Origin: Mycobacterium sp. D16Q14
Lineage (GTDB): Bacteria; Actinomycetota; Actinomycetes; Mycobacteriales; Mycobacteriaceae
Direction: 5' to 3'
Length of the DNA stretch: 64,000 nt
Assembly (NCBI GenBank): GCA_002013415.1
Contig: MAEX01000005.1
Coordinates: 1-64,000 of the forward strand
Shown: positions 8,816 through 18,849 of the stretch, in pieces
How the letters are laid out: the number at the start of each line of letters is the position of its first letter
Position numbering within the stretch: position 1 is the stretch's first letter
The notes under the pieces: generated by a model
Databases searched by the model: none
The model's input: the letters and a program-made list of their open reading frames with translations, nothing else
Told to the model about the DNA's origin: nothing
Position numbers and translations under genes: made by a program

Positions 8816-10495
8816 CTACTTTCCGGCGATATCGAGCGCCGCGAGGTAACCCCACGTCATGGCGGGGCCAATGGTGGCGCCGGGGCCGGCGTAGGTGTGA
8901 CCCATTACCGGAGTGCTGACATTGCCTGCGGCGTAAAGACCTTCGATGACGCTGTTGTCATCGCGCAGCACCCGGCCCTGCACGTCGGTGCGCACGCCAC
9001 CCTTGGTGCCCAGGTCGCCAGGCACCATCTTCGCCGCGTAGAAGGGGCCCTTCTTGAGCTCGCCCAGATTTGGGTTCGGCTTGTTGGTGGGGTCGCCGTA
9101 GTAGCGGTCGTAGGCACTCTTACCGCGGCCGAAGTCCTCGTCGGTGCCACTGCGGGCGAAGCCGTTGAACCGTTCGACAGTCTGGACCAACGCGTCCACG
9201 GGCAAATTTGTCAGTTCCGCCAACCCCTCGATGGTGTCGGCCTTGACGATGACGCCCGACTCGATCCACTTACTCGGAATCTTTTGTCCCGGCTGCAATC
9301 CGGCGAAGATGTACCGATTGCGGTATTCCTGGTCGAAGAGCAGCCACGCGGGCAGGTTTTCGCCCGGACCGGGGCCCTGGCCGTACTCGCCGCCATACAT
9401 GCGATGGGTGGCCTCCACGTAGGGCAGTGACTCATTCATGAATCGCTTACCGGACGCGTTGACGATGATCGACCCGGGGGAGTTGCGCTCGGACAGGGCG
9501 AACCACGGCCGGCCCACCAGTGGAACAGTTGGGCCCCACCATGAGTCCTCCATGAACTCCAGTGCAGCGCCCAATTTTTCGGCTGCCAGGATGCCGTCGC
9601 CGGTATTGGCCTTGGCGCCGACGGTCCAGTCGGCGGTGATGGGGGCACGCTGGTACTTCACGCGCATCTGCTCGTTGTGCTCGAATCCACCGGAGGCCAG
9701 GATGACGCCCTTGCGCGCCTTGATGACGGTCGGCTCGGAAGCCTCTGCGGCGCCCGTCTCACGTACGTAGACGCCCTTGACGGTGCCGTTCTCGATGTAC
9801 AGATCGGTCAGCGCGGTGTTGAGTTTCACCGGAACCCCGGCATCGCGCAGGCCGATACGCAGCGCTGCCGACAGCGCCCGTCCCATGCCGACGAGCTTCT
9901 TGCCGGTGCCCTGCGCCCAGAAGGTGCGCACGCCCACCCGCAGGCTGCGCAGCACACCGCGCGGGTGGCGCTTGAGCTGGTTCAGCCGTACGTAATCCTG
10001 CTGGCGCACGACGACATTCAGCGGAACCTTGCCGTATGGCGGCTCCAGGTTGGGCAGCTCGTCGCCTAGCTTCTTGGCATCGAACGGCTTGGGCTCCACC
10101 GAGCGGCCGGCCGAGCGTCCACCCGGGGCCTCGGGGTAATAGTCGGAGTAGTTGGGCACCCAGTCGAGCTTCAGCGGCGAGTTCGCCAGCACGAACGAGA
10201 GCATCTCCGGGCCGCGATCCAGGTAGGTGTCGATCTTCTCGCGGGGGACGACGTCGCCGATGATGTTGTAGAGGTACTCGCGGGCCGCCTCCGGGGTGTC
10301 GGTCTGGCGGGCCTTCTTGAGCACCTCGTTGTTGGGGATCCAGACGCCGCCGCCGGAACGGGCGGTCGATCCACCGAAGTGGGGGGCCTTCTCGATCAGC
10401 ACGGTGTTCAGGCCGTTGTGTGCCGCGGTGAGCGCCGCAACCATGCCGGCGCCACCACTTCCGACGACGACGACGTCGTACTCCTGCTCAGTCAT
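8816..10495 (-). CDS. kstD: 3-ketosteroid delta1-dehydrogenase KstD
   Basis: FAD enzyme of 559 aa, near the length of Mtb Rv3537. It introduces the 1,2 double bond into ring A, a prerequisite for B-ring opening. Marks are the Rossmann motif VVVVGSGGAGMVAAL, the substrate-lid region GGSTARSGGGVWIPNNEV, and the C-terminal FAD site GLYAAGNVSTPVMGHTY. ATG is at 10495-10493, and a KstR operator starts 1 bp upstream, so repression could block transcription or lie near the start site of a nearly leaderless mRNA. It forms an operon with hsd4B. Confidence 0.95.
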   Translation of the reverse strand: MTEQEYDVVVVGSGGAGMVAALTAAHNGLNTVLIEKAPHFGGSTARSGGGVWIPNNEVLKKARQTDTPEAAREYLYNIIGDVVPREKIDTYLDRGPEMLSFVLANSPLKLDWVPNYSDYYPEAPGGRSAGRSVEPKPFDAKKLGDELPNLEPPYGKVPLNVVVRQQDYVRLNQLKRHPRGVLRSLRVGVRTFWAQGTGKKLVGMGRALSAALRIGLRDAGVPVKLNTALTDLYIENGTVKGVYVRETGAAEASEPTVIKARKGVILASGGFEHNEQMRVKYQRAPITADWTVGAKANTGDGILAAEKLGAALEFMEDSWWGPTVPLVGRPWFALSERNSPGSIIVNASGKRFMNESLPYVEATHRMYGGEYGQGPGPGENLPAWLLFDQEYRNRYIFAGLQPGQKIPSKWIESGVIVKADTIEGLAELTNLPVDALVQTVERFNGFARSGTDEDFGRGKSAYDRYYGDPTNKPNPNLGELKKGPFYAAKMVPGDLGTKGGVRTDVQGRVLRDDNSVIEGLYAAGNVSTPVMGHTYAGPGATIGPAMTWGYLAALDIAGK

Positions 10496-10496
10496 G

Positions 10497-10510
10497 TAGA
10501 ACACGTTATA
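10497..10510. promoter_or_regulatory. KstR operator at the kstD start
   Basis: TAGAACACGTTATA fits TnnAACnnGTTnnA exactly. It abuts the kstD start codon and lies in the 136-bp divergent gap before the forward flavoprotein-hsaEGF genes. A weaker core AAC-N2-GTT without the outer T/A occurs at 10587-10600, nearer the forward genes. Shared control of both directions is inference. Confidence 0.85.
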
Positions 10511-10631
10511 GAATTGAAGCGGCCCGGCGCTACCGGCGCTGGCCTGTGGTTTCACCGCCCGGACACATTGATGTTGCGGTGAAAACAGAAACTTGTTGCT
10601 GTTTTGGCTAGATGACGGTGAGGGAGGCCCA

Positions 10632-12233
10632 GTGCCGGGTGATGTCGAGGTGCCTTCCCCGGATGTCGTCATCGTGGGATACGGGGTGGCGGGGGCGTCG
10701 GCAGCGCTGGCCGCGCGGGAGCGCGGGGCATCCGTGGCGATCCTGGAGCGATTCGACGGTGGTGGAGCTTCGGCCATTTCAGGGGGCATTTACTACGCCG
10801 GCGGCGGCACCAATATCCAGCGCGACGCGGGCGTCGAGGACACCCCGGAGCTGATGCTGGAGTATCTGCGGCTTGAGGTCGGGGATGCGGTGAAACCGGA
10901 GACGCTGCAGAAATTTGTGGACGGCAGCGTCGCCACCCTGGATTGGCTGCAAGGTTACGGAGTTCCGTTCGAAGGTTCGCTGGCCCCGTTCAAGACTTCG
11001 TACCCCACGAACGACTACTACCTCTACTTTTCCGGTAGCGAAACCTCTGGCATGGCGCGGGCTGTTACCGCGCCCCGTCAGCGGGGGCATCGAGCGTTCG
11101 GTCGGGGCGTATCCGGCAAGGCGTTGTTTGCGCCGTTGGCGGCCTCCGCGGAACGTTTGGGCGCCGAGGTGTGGCGGCAGACCCGGGTCACCGGGCTGAT
11201 CGTCGAGGACGGTCGCGTCGTCGGGGTGCGCGGGGTAACGCTGAAGAACGCGCCGAAGTGGGTCCAGCGCGCGTACTCGCGGCTCACGCACTATGCGACC
11301 AAGCCGGGTATTTACTACCCGCCGATGCGAAAGGCGTTGGAGGGGCCCGCCTATGCGTTGGAGCGCCGGTTCGCCAAGCCGTATGAGATCCGCGCTAACG
11401 ACGGGGTGGTGCTGTCTTCCGGTGGGTTCATCGCCAATCGTGAGCTGGTAGAGCGGTATGCCCCGGCGTACCGGGACGGGTTGCAGCTGGGCACTGCCGG
11501 TGACGACGGCACCGCGTTGAAGCTCGCGGAGCCGTTGGATGCGGCCACGGGGCACCTCGATGAGATCTCGGCGTGGCGTTTTATCGTGCCGCCTGCCGCG
11601 TTCCTCGGCTCGTTGTTGGTGGATACCAAGGGCCAGAGGATGGTTGACGAATCGCGATATGGTGCCGCGCTCGGTAAGGCGATTGTGCGGAAGGCCGGCG
11701 GGGTTGGATATCTGGTAGCGGACAAGGAGTTGGTGAAGCGGGCTCGTCAGCAGCTGGGTTCGCAGACGCTGTGGTTCCAGCGAATACAAGCAGAAGCGTT
11801 TCTCAACGTCGGGCGCAAGAAGGCCGGATCCATTGAGGCGTTGGCGGCCAAGGCGGGTATCGATCCAGAATTGTTGGCGCGCACCGTATCCGAACACAAT
11901 CGCGCCATCGCGGACGGCACCCCCGACCCGTTCGGGAAGCCCGACGACATCCGAGTCCCCATTGAGCAGGGACCGTTCTATCTGTTCAACGTGTCGATCA
12001 AGACCAACATGCTGAATCCGTGTCCGATGCTGACTCTTGGCGGGCTGGTCGTTGACGAGGAGACTGGTGCCGTGCAGACCACATCGGGCGCGGCGATTCC
12101 GGGGCTTTATGCCGCCGGACGCGCGGCGGTGGGTATCTGCTCCAATTCGTATGTGAGCGGATTGTCCCTGGCCGACTGCGTCTTCTCCGGACGCCGGGCC
12201 GGGACCGAGACTGGGAGACACATAGATGCTTAG
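10632..12233 (+). CDS. KstD-like FAD-dependent dehydrogenase
   Basis: A 533-aa flavoprotein of the fumarate reductase/3-ketosteroid dehydrogenase family. It has a Rossmann motif (VIVGYGVAGASAAL), the SGGIYYAGGGT segment, and a C-terminal FAD-binding end (GLYAAGRAAVGICSNSY). It is clearly different from kstD next door. GTG 10632 is chosen because GGGAGG lies just upstream; a TTG at 10593 is in frame. It overlaps hsaE by 8 bp, so it belongs to the hsaEGF operon. It could be a delta4(5alpha)-dehydrogenase or a KstD isoform acting on another sterol intermediate; the sequence alone does not decide. Confidence 0.8.
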   Translation: MPGDVEVPSPDVVIVGYGVAGASAALAARERGASVAILERFDGGGASAISGGIYYAGGGTNIQRDAGVEDTPELMLEYLRLEVGDAVKPETLQKFVDGSVATLDWLQGYGVPFEGSLAPFKTSYPTNDYYLYFSGSETSGMARAVTAPRQRGHRAFGRGVSGKALFAPLAASAERLGAEVWRQTRVTGLIVEDGRVVGVRGVTLKNAPKWVQRAYSRLTHYATKPGIYYPPMRKALEGPAYALERRFAKPYEIRANDGVVLSSGGFIANRELVERYAPAYRDGLQLGTAGDDGTALKLAEPLDAATGHLDEISAWRFIVPPAAFLGSLLVDTKGQRMVDESRYGAALGKAIVRKAGGVGYLVADKELVKRARQQLGSQTLWFQRIQAEAFLNVGRKKAGSIEALAAKAGIDPELLARTVSEHNRAIADGTPDPFGKPDDIRVPIEQGPFYLFNVSIKTNMLNPCPMLTLGGLVVDEETGAVQTTSGAAIPGLYAAGRAAVGICSNSYVSGLSLADCVFSGRRAGTETGRHIDA

Positions 12234-13011
12234 TTCCGACGTTCGCGAGGCCATCGCCGCAGATCTGGCAGATGCTGAGCGCACCCGGGTGGCCATCGCG
12301 CCGCCCACCGACACCTACCCGGATTTCGGTGTGGTCGACGCCTACGAGATCCAGCTCATGAACATTCGCTCCCGCCTAGCGGACGGAGCCAAGGTCGTGG
12401 GGCACAAGGTGGGCCTATCGTCCGAGGCGATGCAGAAGATGATGGGTGTCCACGAGCCGGACTATGGGCACCTGTTGGCCGATATGGAGCTGTTTGAGGA
12501 TGTCGCGGCTTCGGCATCCAAGTTCCTGTTCCCGCGGGTGGAGGTGGAGGTCGGATTCATCCTGGCCGCCGACCTGCCTGGTGAGGACTGCACCGAGGAT
12601 GATGTGCTGGCGGCCACGGCGGCATACGTGCCATCGATTGAGGTGGTGGATAGCCGGATCACCAACTGGCAGATCAAGATCTGCGACACCATCGCCGATA
12701 ACGCCTCTTCGGCCGGGTTTGTGCTTGGCAAGCAGCGTGTTTCGCCGAAGGACATCGACATCAAGTCGATCGACGCGGTGCTGACCTGCAACGGCGAGAA
12801 GTTGGCCGAGGGCAGAAGCGATGCGGTGCTAGGCAATCCGGTGACCTCGGTGGCATGGCTGGCACGCAAGGTGGCCTCGTTCGGGGTTCGTCTGCGGGCC
12901 GGAGATGTGGTGCTGCCGGGTTCGTGCACACGCGCGTTTGACGCGCATCCGGGGGATGAGTTTTTGGCCGAGTTCGCCGGACTTGGTTCGGTCCGACTGG
13001 CTTTCGAGTAG
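12226..13011 (+). CDS. hsaE: 2-hydroxypenta-2,4-dienoate hydratase HsaE
   Basis: A 261-aa hydratase of the MhpD/TesE family, the same length as Mtb Rv3536c. It converts the 2-hydroxydienoate released from rings A/B into a 4-hydroxy-2-oxo acid. Recognisable blocks are GHKVGLSS near residue 64 and the acidic metal-ligand region [11 protein letters not shown]. The ATG overlaps the preceding stop. It works with HsaG and HsaF encoded next. Confidence 0.93.
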   Translation: MLSSDVREAIAADLADAERTRVAIAPPTDTYPDFGVVDAYEIQLMNIRSRLADGAKVVGHKVGLSSEAMQKMMGVHEPDYGHLLADMELFEDVAASASKFLFPRVEVEVGFILAADLPGEDCTEDDVLAATAAYVPSIEVVDSRITNWQIKICDTIADNASSAGFVLGKQRVSPKDIDIKSIDAVLTCNGEKLAEGRSDAVLGNPVTSVAWLARKVASFGVRLRAGDVVLPGSCTRAFDAHPGDEFLAEFAGLGSVRLAFE

Positions 13012-13018
13012 AGGAGAT

Positions 13019-13936
13019 ATGGTGGACAGGCACCCTAAAATTCAGGCAGCGATCGTCGGTTCGGGAAACATCAGCACCGATCTGCTGTACAAGTTGCAGC
13101 GGTCCGAGTGGCTGGAGCCACGGTGGATGATCGGCATCGACCCCGAGTCCGAGGGTCTCAAGCGCGCCCGCGGCTTCGGTCTGGAAACCTCGCATGAGGG
13201 GGTGGACTGGCTGCTGGCGCAGGACGAGAAGCCCGATCTGGTGTTTGAGGCGACGTCGGCATACGTGCACAAGGCCGCCGCGCCGCGGTACGCGGAGGCC
13301 GGGATCCGGGCGATCGATCTGACGCCTGCCGCCGTGGGTCCGGCCGTGGTGCCGCCCGCGAATCTGCGTGCGCACCTTGATGCTCCGAACGTCAACATGA
13401 TCACCTGCGGCGGACAGGCGACGATTCCGATCGTCTACGCGGTGTCCCGCGTCGTCGAGGTTCCTTACGCGGAAATTGTCGCCTCCGTCGCCTCTGTCTC
13501 GGCGGGGCCGGGCACACGCGCCAACATCGATGAGTTCACCAAGACGACCTCCCGGGGTGTGGAGGTTATCGGCGGAGCCAAGCGCGGTAAGGCCATCATC
13601 ATCCTGAATCCGGCCGATCCGCCGATGATCATGCGCGACACCATCTTCTGTGCGATTCCGGAGGACGCGGACCGGGATGCGATCGCCGCGTCGATCCACG
13701 ATGTGGTGAGCCAGGTGCAGCAGTACGTGCCCGGGTACCGGCTGCTCAACGAGCCGCAGTTCGACGAGCCGTCGGTGGTCAACGGCGGCAACCACGTCGT
13801 CACCACCTTCGTCGAGGTGGAGGGTGCCGGTGACTTCCTGCCGCCGTATGCCGGGAACCTGGACATCATGACCGCGGCCGCGACCAAGGTCGGCGAGGAA
13901 ATCGCCAAAGAACTTCTATCAGCGAAGGTTTCGTAA
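13019..13936 (+). CDS. hsaG: acetaldehyde/propionaldehyde dehydrogenase HsaG
   Basis: Acylating aldehyde dehydrogenase of 305 aa (DmpF/BphJ family). It takes the aldehyde channelled from HsaF and makes propionyl-CoA with NAD+ and CoA. The nucleotide-binding motif [12 protein letters not shown] is near the N-terminus and the catalytic Cys is in [15 protein letters not shown] 13019 follows GAGGAG. HsaF and HsaG form a complex with a channel between active sites. Confidence 0.94.
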   Translation: MVDRHPKIQAAIVGSGNISTDLLYKLQRSEWLEPRWMIGIDPESEGLKRARGFGLETSHEGVDWLLAQDEKPDLVFEATSAYVHKAAAPRYAEAGIRAIDLTPAAVGPAVVPPANLRAHLDAPNVNMITCGGQATIPIVYAVSRVVEVPYAEIVASVASVSAGPGTRANIDEFTKTTSRGVEVIGGAKRGKAIIILNPADPPMIMRDTIFCAIPEDADRDAIAASIHDVVSQVQQYVPGYRLLNEPQFDEPSVVNGGNHVVTTFVEVEGAGDFLPPYAGNLDIMTAAATKVGEEIAKELLSAKVS

Positions 13937-13938
13937 TA

Positions 13939-15018
13939 ATGGGCTCGGACACCAGCGCTCAGCTTTTGGGCACCGACGGCATCTTCTTCGACGCCGCATG
14001 GGATGTGCGGATCACCGACACGTCATTGCGTGACGGCTCGCACCACAAGCGGCACCAGTTCACCGCCGATGAGGTGCGGGCGATCGTCGCAGCCCTTGAC
14101 GGTGCCGGTGTGCCGGTCATTGAGGTGACGCACGGTGATGGTCTTGGTGGATCGTCGTTCAACTACGGGTTCTCGAAAACCCCTGAGCAGGAATTGATCA
14201 AGCTCGCCGCGGAGACCGCGACGAACGCCAAGATCGCGTTCCTGATGCTGCCGGGTGTGGGCACCAAGGAAGACATCATCGAGGCGCAGGGTAACGGTGG
14301 GTCCATCTGCCGTATCGCCACCCACTGCACCGAGGCTGACGTATCTCTTCAGCACTTCGGGCTGGCGCGCGAGCGAGGGCTGGAAACTGTTGGCTTCCTG
14401 ATGATGTCGCACACGATCTCACCGGAGAAGCTGGCCAAGCAGGCCCGGATCATGGCCGACGCCGGATGTCAGTGCGTCTACGTGGTCGACTCCGCGGGCG
14501 CGCTGGTTCTCGATGGGGTGGCGGACCGTGTTGCCGCTGTCGTGGCCGAATTGGGATCGGATGCTCAAGTAGGTTTTCATGGGCACGAGAACCTGGGGCT
14601 CGGCGTCGCCAACTCGATCGAGGCGGTGCGCGCCGGCGCCAAGCAGATCGATGGCAGCACGAGGCGCTTCGGTGCCGGTGCGGGCAATGCTCCGGTGGAG
14701 GCGTTGATCGGCGTGTTCGACAAGATCGGTGTGAAGACGGGTATCGATTTCTTCGATATCGCCGACGCCGCCGAGGAGGTTGTGGCGCCGGCGATGCCGG
14801 CCGAGTGCCTGCTGGACCGCAATGCGCTGATCATGGGCTACAGCGGCGTGTACTCCAGCTTTCTCAAGCACGCCATCCGGCAGGGTGAGCGATACGGCGT
14901 GCCCGCGCACCAGCTGCTGCACCGCGCCGGTCAGCGCAAGCTCATTGGTGGGCAGGAGGATCAGCTCATCGATATCGCGCTGGAGATCCAGCGGGAGAAC
15001 GCCGACAAGACGTCGTAG
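13939..15018 (+). CDS. hsaF: 4-hydroxy-2-oxovalerate aldolase HsaF
   Basis: Class II pyruvate aldolase of 359 aa (DmpG/BphI family), a TIM barrel plus a C-terminal communication domain that contacts HsaG. The start [19 protein letters not shown] carries the RDG metal/substrate site, and HGHENLGLG holds metal-binding His residues. It releases pyruvate and an aldehyde. It starts 2 bp after hsaG and ends the cholesterol run in this window. Confidence 0.94.
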   Translation: MGSDTSAQLLGTDGIFFDAAWDVRITDTSLRDGSHHKRHQFTADEVRAIVAALDGAGVPVIEVTHGDGLGGSSFNYGFSKTPEQELIKLAAETATNAKIAFLMLPGVGTKEDIIEAQGNGGSICRIATHCTEADVSLQHFGLARERGLETVGFLMMSHTISPEKLAKQARIMADAGCQCVYVVDSAGALVLDGVADRVAAVVAELGSDAQVGFHGHENLGLGVANSIEAVRAGAKQIDGSTRRFGAGAGNAPVEALIGVFDKIGVKTGIDFFDIADAAEEVVAPAMPAECLLDRNALIMGYSGVYSSFLKHAIRQGERYGVPAHQLLHRAGQRKLIGGQEDQLIDIALEIQRENADKTS

Positions 15019-15022
15019 TCGC

Positions 15023-15042
15023 AGCGCCTGCCAGGGGGCGCT
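15023..15042 (+). terminator. possible hairpin terminator after hsaF
   Basis: AGCGCC and GGCGCT form a perfect 6-bp stem across an 8-base loop, starting 4 bp after the hsaF stop. There is no T-run, which is common for mycobacterial hairpin terminators, so the call rests on position and stem alone. Confidence 0.4.
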
Positions 15043-15469
15043 CGTGCCTCTCGGGACCTCCGCAAGCGCATCGATCGTGTACGTGGCGTGACCAGCCGAG
15101 GACGTCCGCCCATCGGATTCTGGGTGGCCGACGGTTAACGCGGGTTTTCGTGGCGTCGCGCAACGTGCCGACGCCCAGCGGACAATCGTGGCGGTATGAA
15201 GATCGCGTCGGCAAGCGCTGCGGTGGCTTAGCCAGTTCGCGCTGATTGATCCTGAGACCGACCCGCAGGCCCTGCGCGGTGGTTACCGCCGAGATCGCGC
15301 CGGTACGGGATCACCCCGAAGGCTGCGAGGACATTGCCATCTCCCTTAAGCTGCTGGTTGAGTGCGGGGGTTTATTTGGTTGGGTAACCAGTCTTGGTAC
15401 CTGTGCGCTAGCAACTGAGTACGATCGAGCTTTACGACGGTTTGGCGATTGAGGAAGGGGAGGGGGACG
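15043..15469. other. intergenic region without a supported gene
   Basis: About 430 bp between hsaF and the EspI-like gene. Short frames exist (for example 15246-15452 on the plus strand), but none has a ribosome site with convincing mycobacterial coding character. It should hold the promoter of the downstream EspI-like operon; I could not pick a specific -10/-35 with confidence. Confidence 0.5.
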
Positions 15470-18400
15470 TTGCCCAAGCAGGATCGTGGTGCACCGGCCC
15501 GTCCTCCGTGGCTGCCCGAAGAAGACGAACAACGAGGGTTTCTCCGTTCGTTGAGGCGCAAGAAGCGCAACGCGGACGAGGTCGAGTCCAACGATGACTC
15601 GTTAACTCACGAGAGCGAACGCGCCTCCGCTGCCCAAGCTCCTGCACAGAAACCGATCGCCGAATCGGTCGCACCTTCAGTTGAGGAGCGCTCTACCGTC
15701 GCGCCCCGTGACGAAAAGGCCAACGGCGGCATACCGGTGACCAACGTCTCGAAGTACTACACCCCACCGCGCGCGACCGAATCACCCGATCAACAGCCGC
15801 TGACCGTCGAGCCGAAGGTGACTGCCCAGACGCCCATTTCTGAGGCGCCTCGGATCGTCACGAGCCCTATTCCTGAGATGATGCCCGAGCCGCGGCCGCT
15901 ATCGCAGGCAGCACAGCCGCCGACGCCTCCGCCTAGCGGGCCCCCAGCAACCCCCATGCCAGAGCCCGCCGCTCCTGAGGCCGCCGCTGACGAGCAGTCA
16001 CCTACCCCACCTGCGGGCGAAGCGCCCTCGGAGATCGTGCCTTCAGACGAACCGGTGCAGGTGGCCCCAGGGTCGGAGGAGGCGAGCCTACCGGTAACCA
16101 CCGCCGATCAGCGTGGTGCGGCGTCCGGCGGCACAGACCCGTTCTCGCGTTTCAGCCTGCTCGAAGCGCAGCTGCGCCAGATGAGCCTCGATGAGAGCAT
16201 CACCGACGCCGAACTCGAACGTCATCGGCGCCATGCGGTACCCGAATCTGAGGCTGCGCCCGCTGCCGAGGCCCCCGGGGCTCTCCGCTTCACACTGCCA
16301 GAGGCGGTCGATGATGCCCCCGATGTCGTCGCGGACGTGGGGGAGCAAGGGCAAGTACCGGAGGACGTGCACGCCGCTGAGCAGGTCCCCGGTCCTACGC
16401 TCCGTTTTACGGAGCCCGAAGCCATCGATGATGCCCCCGAACCGATCGTCGGGGCTGTTTCCGATACGGCCGAACCCGAGCCCATCGACGGGGCAGCGCC
16501 GGATGACGAGCCCGCACGGGTTCCCTCAGAACCGGAGCCACCCGCAGCGCTCACCGCCGATTTCGTGCCCCCAGTATCGGAGCCGAACGCAGATATCGTC
16601 GGCGATTTGGTCTCGCAGACTCCGGTTGTGGAGGAGTCAACCCAGGTATCCGAAGAGCCCTCTCAGGTAATCGAAGAGCCTGCGGAACCAGAAGTACCGG
16701 AGCCTCCGGTGGCTGCCCCCGAGGTCAATGACGTCGACGCCCGAGCGGCCGCATTGCTGCAGCGCATCGAAGCCAAACGTGCCGAGCTCAATGAGGAACT
16801 GGCTGCGCACGATGCTGCCGACCTGGAAGCGCCTGCCCCCGAGCCTGAACCCGCGCCGTTTGTGCCGATGATGGCGCCGTGGGCTGCCGTGCCGGAACCG
16901 GTGGTCGATACATCCGGATCCCCCGACTCCGGGGGTGCGGAATTCGGTGTCGGTGCCGAAGAACTCGCTGAGAAGGAAACAACGGCCACGGCAGCGCCCG
17001 ACCTTGAGGGGTTTGCGCCCCTGGTCGACGAGGACATTGTCATCGACCTGCCGGCCGTGGTGTTCGAGGAGACGTCCGCTGCCCCCGAGCTTGAGGACGT
17101 CGAGGCGTCGGCAGACGAACGTCAGGACGAGTCGCAGGTTCCGGCGGCACCTATCGAGCCCGAGCCCATTTCGGACGATGCCGCAGCGGAAGACGAGCCA
17201 GGTCACCCCGATGTGCCTCAGTCGCGGGAGATTCCCCCGGCGATACAGCCGACTCCTGCGGTGGAACCGGTGCAACCCGCCTACTACGTGCCGCCGTCTG
17301 CCCCGCAACAGCCTGTTCCGCCGCGGCCTGGACTCGACCAGCAGCATGCGGCTCAGGCTCCGCCGGGATGGAACCCGCGTCAGCCTTACCCCGGGCAGTG
17401 GTCGCAGGGCGCCCCCCAGGCGCCGCAACCCTATGGTGGACAGCAGCTTCCGCAGCAGCCACCTCCGCAGCCCACTAGTGTTGAGGGTCAATGGCAATGG
17501 GTGCCGCAACAGCAGCAGCCACAGGCACCTCAATCGCCCGGGCCGCAAGACCTGCCTCCGGGCTACTTGCCGCCACCGCAAGCCGCGACGCCTCCTGCCA
17601 ACTACCGTGCGCCGCAGGCTTACCGGATGCCGCCCTCGCTCGACGAGGCGGAGGTTATCAATCGTGGTCGTTACGCGCCGCGATCCGGCTGGCGCAAGGC
17701 GGTGCACAGGTCCACCGGCGGCCGTGTCAATCCAGGCGACTCCCGGAAGGATCGTGAACAGGAACAGCTACTGGCCAGCATTCGGCAGCCAATTCTCGGC
17801 GATTACCGCATCGCAGTGCTCTCTATCAAGGGTGGCGTCGGAAAGACTACCACCACACTGGGATTGGGCTCGGCATTCGCGACGATCCGTACCGATCGGA
17901 TCATCGCTGTGGACGCTAACCCCGACCGTGGCACCTTGGCTGAACGGGTGCGCGACCATTCGACACAGTCCACCGTTCGGGATCTTCTCAACGATCGGAA
18001 CATCAGAAGTTACGCCGACGTGCGCAACCACACTCGGATGGCGACCAGTCGTTTGGAAGTACTTGCCAGTGAACAGGATCCGGCAGTTTCGGAGGCTTTC
18101 GGCGAGGTCGACTATCGCAATACGATCGACATACTGCAGCGGTACTACAACATCATCCTGACCGACTGCGGCACGGGAATCATGCATTCGGCGATGGCAG
18201 GGGTGCTCGATCTTGCGCACACCATCGTGTTGGTGAGCTCACCGGCCATGGACTCTGCTCGAAGTGCCTCGGCTACTCTTGATTGGCTTATGCAGCATGG
18301 ACATTCGGCGCTGGTGCGCGAGGCCCACGTCGTCTTGAGCGCCTCGCGTCCAGGATCTGCGGGGATCAAGCTAGACAAGGTTTATGAGCATTTCGAGGCA

Positions 18401-18568
18401 CGTTGCCGGTCTATTCACATGATCCCGTTCGATCCGCATCTCGCCGAAGGCGCTGATGTCGACTTCAATCTGCTCAATGCGGATACCAATGCCGCGTACC
18501 TGAAGCTGGCCGGTGCTATCTCGGAGAGTTTTCCGCGACTTCGCATGCGCGGCGACGAGCAGCGATAA
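15470..18568 (+). CDS. EspI-like protein, Pro/Ala/Glu-rich with MinD-type ATPase domain
   Basis: About 1032 aa from TTG 15470, which follows a GGGAGGGGG ribosome site; TTG 15449 is an alternative. Residues 1-730 are low-complexity, rich in Pro, Glu, Ala and later Gln, and probably disordered. A linker with SGWRKAVHR precedes a ParA/MinD-like ATPase with a deviant Walker A (KGGVGKT, residues 787-793), a DANPDRG switch region and ILTDCGTG. The layout matches EspI (Rv3876) and Rv0530-type proteins. EspI acts with ESX-1, but no ESX core gene is here. Function is unknown; a role in positioning or regulating an envelope machine is inference. Confidence 0.75.
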   Translation: MPKQDRGAPARPPWLPEEDEQRGFLRSLRRKKRNADEVESNDDSLTHESERASAAQAPAQKPIAESVAPSVEERSTVAPRDEKANGGIPVTNVSKYYTPPRATESPDQQPLTVEPKVTAQTPISEAPRIVTSPIPEMMPEPRPLSQAAQPPTPPPSGPPATPMPEPAAPEAAADEQSPTPPAGEAPSEIVPSDEPVQVAPGSEEASLPVTTADQRGAASGGTDPFSRFSLLEAQLRQMSLDESITDAELERHRRHAVPESEAAPAAEAPGALRFTLPEAVDDAPDVVADVGEQGQVPEDVHAAEQVPGPTLRFTEPEAIDDAPEPIVGAVSDTAEPEPIDGAAPDDEPARVPSEPEPPAALTADFVPPVSEPNADIVGDLVSQTPVVEESTQVSEEPSQVIEEPAEPEVPEPPVAAPEVNDVDARAAALLQRIEAKRAELNEELAAHDAADLEAPAPEPEPAPFVPMMAPWAAVPEPVVDTSGSPDSGGAEFGVGAEELAEKETTATAAPDLEGFAPLVDEDIVIDLPAVVFEETSAAPELEDVEASADERQDESQVPAAPIEPEPISDDAAAEDEPGHPDVPQSREIPPAIQPTPAVEPVQPAYYVPPSAPQQPVPPRPGLDQQHAAQAPPGWNPRQPYPGQWSQGAPQAPQPYGGQQLPQQPPPQPTSVEGQWQWVPQQQQPQAPQSPGPQDLPPGYLPPPQAATPPANYRAPQAYRMPPSLDEAEVINRGRYAPRSGWRKAVHRSTGGRVNPGDSRKDREQEQLLASIRQPILGDYRIAVLSIKGGVGKTTTTLGLGSAFATIRTDRIIAVDANPDRGTLAERVRDHSTQSTVRDLLNDRNIRSYADVRNHTRMATSRLEVLASEQDPAVSEAFGEVDYRNTIDILQRYYNIILTDCGTGIMHSAMAGVLDLAHTIVLVSSPAMDSARSASATLDWLMQHGHSALVREAHVVLSASRPGSAGIKLDKVYEHFEARCRSIHMIPFDPHLAEGADVDFNLLNADTNAAYLKLAGAISESFPRLRMRGDEQR

Positions 18569-18591
18569 GACGAAAGAGGCAGGACAGCAGG

Positions 18592-18843
18592 ATGGTTGAC
18601 GCTAGGGACGCCCAGCGGGTTCTTGACGCCGGTGTGCTCTCGCTGGGTGGTCCAATTGACGGTCTGGAAACGGATCGTGATGTCGACTGCGCCAAGCTCA
18701 CGCCGTTCGAAACAGGGCTGTATGCCAACAGCGAGGAACATGGGGCAGCAGTGAAAGAGCTCGACGAGGACTCGCTGCGCCGTATCGGAGCCCCGGAGAT
18801 GCGGGCGGCTCTCGATAATGTGCCCGGAATGATGGCGAAGTGA
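18592..18843 (+). CDS. small hypothetical protein between EspI-like genes
   Basis: An 83-aa soluble, acidic protein starting MVDARDAQRVLDAG, with a GCAGG-type ribosome site. It has no signal peptide or membrane segment, and no family is recognised. It is placed 23 bp after one EspI-like gene and 6 bp before the next, so it is almost certainly cotranscribed and may be a partner of these ATPases. Confidence 0.6.
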   Translation: MVDARDAQRVLDAGVLSLGGPIDGLETDRDVDCAKLTPFETGLYANSEEHGAAVKELDEDSLRRIGAPEMRAALDNVPGMMAK

Positions 18844-18849
18844 TCTGAC

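Noticed and set aside
10779..12314. 511-aa minus-strand frame opposite the KstD-like flavoprotein
   Set aside because: It is fully antisense to a clear enzyme gene and rich in Arg/His/Gly with no family features; a high-GC shadow.
15246..15452. 68-aa plus-strand frame in the hsaF-EspI gap
   Set aside because: No ribosome site, atypical composition and no recognisable motif.
16637..18161. Long frames on both strands within the first EspI-like gene
   Set aside because: They mirror the low-complexity Pro/Glu-rich coding sequence in other frames; composition is Arg/Ser-rich and nonsensical.
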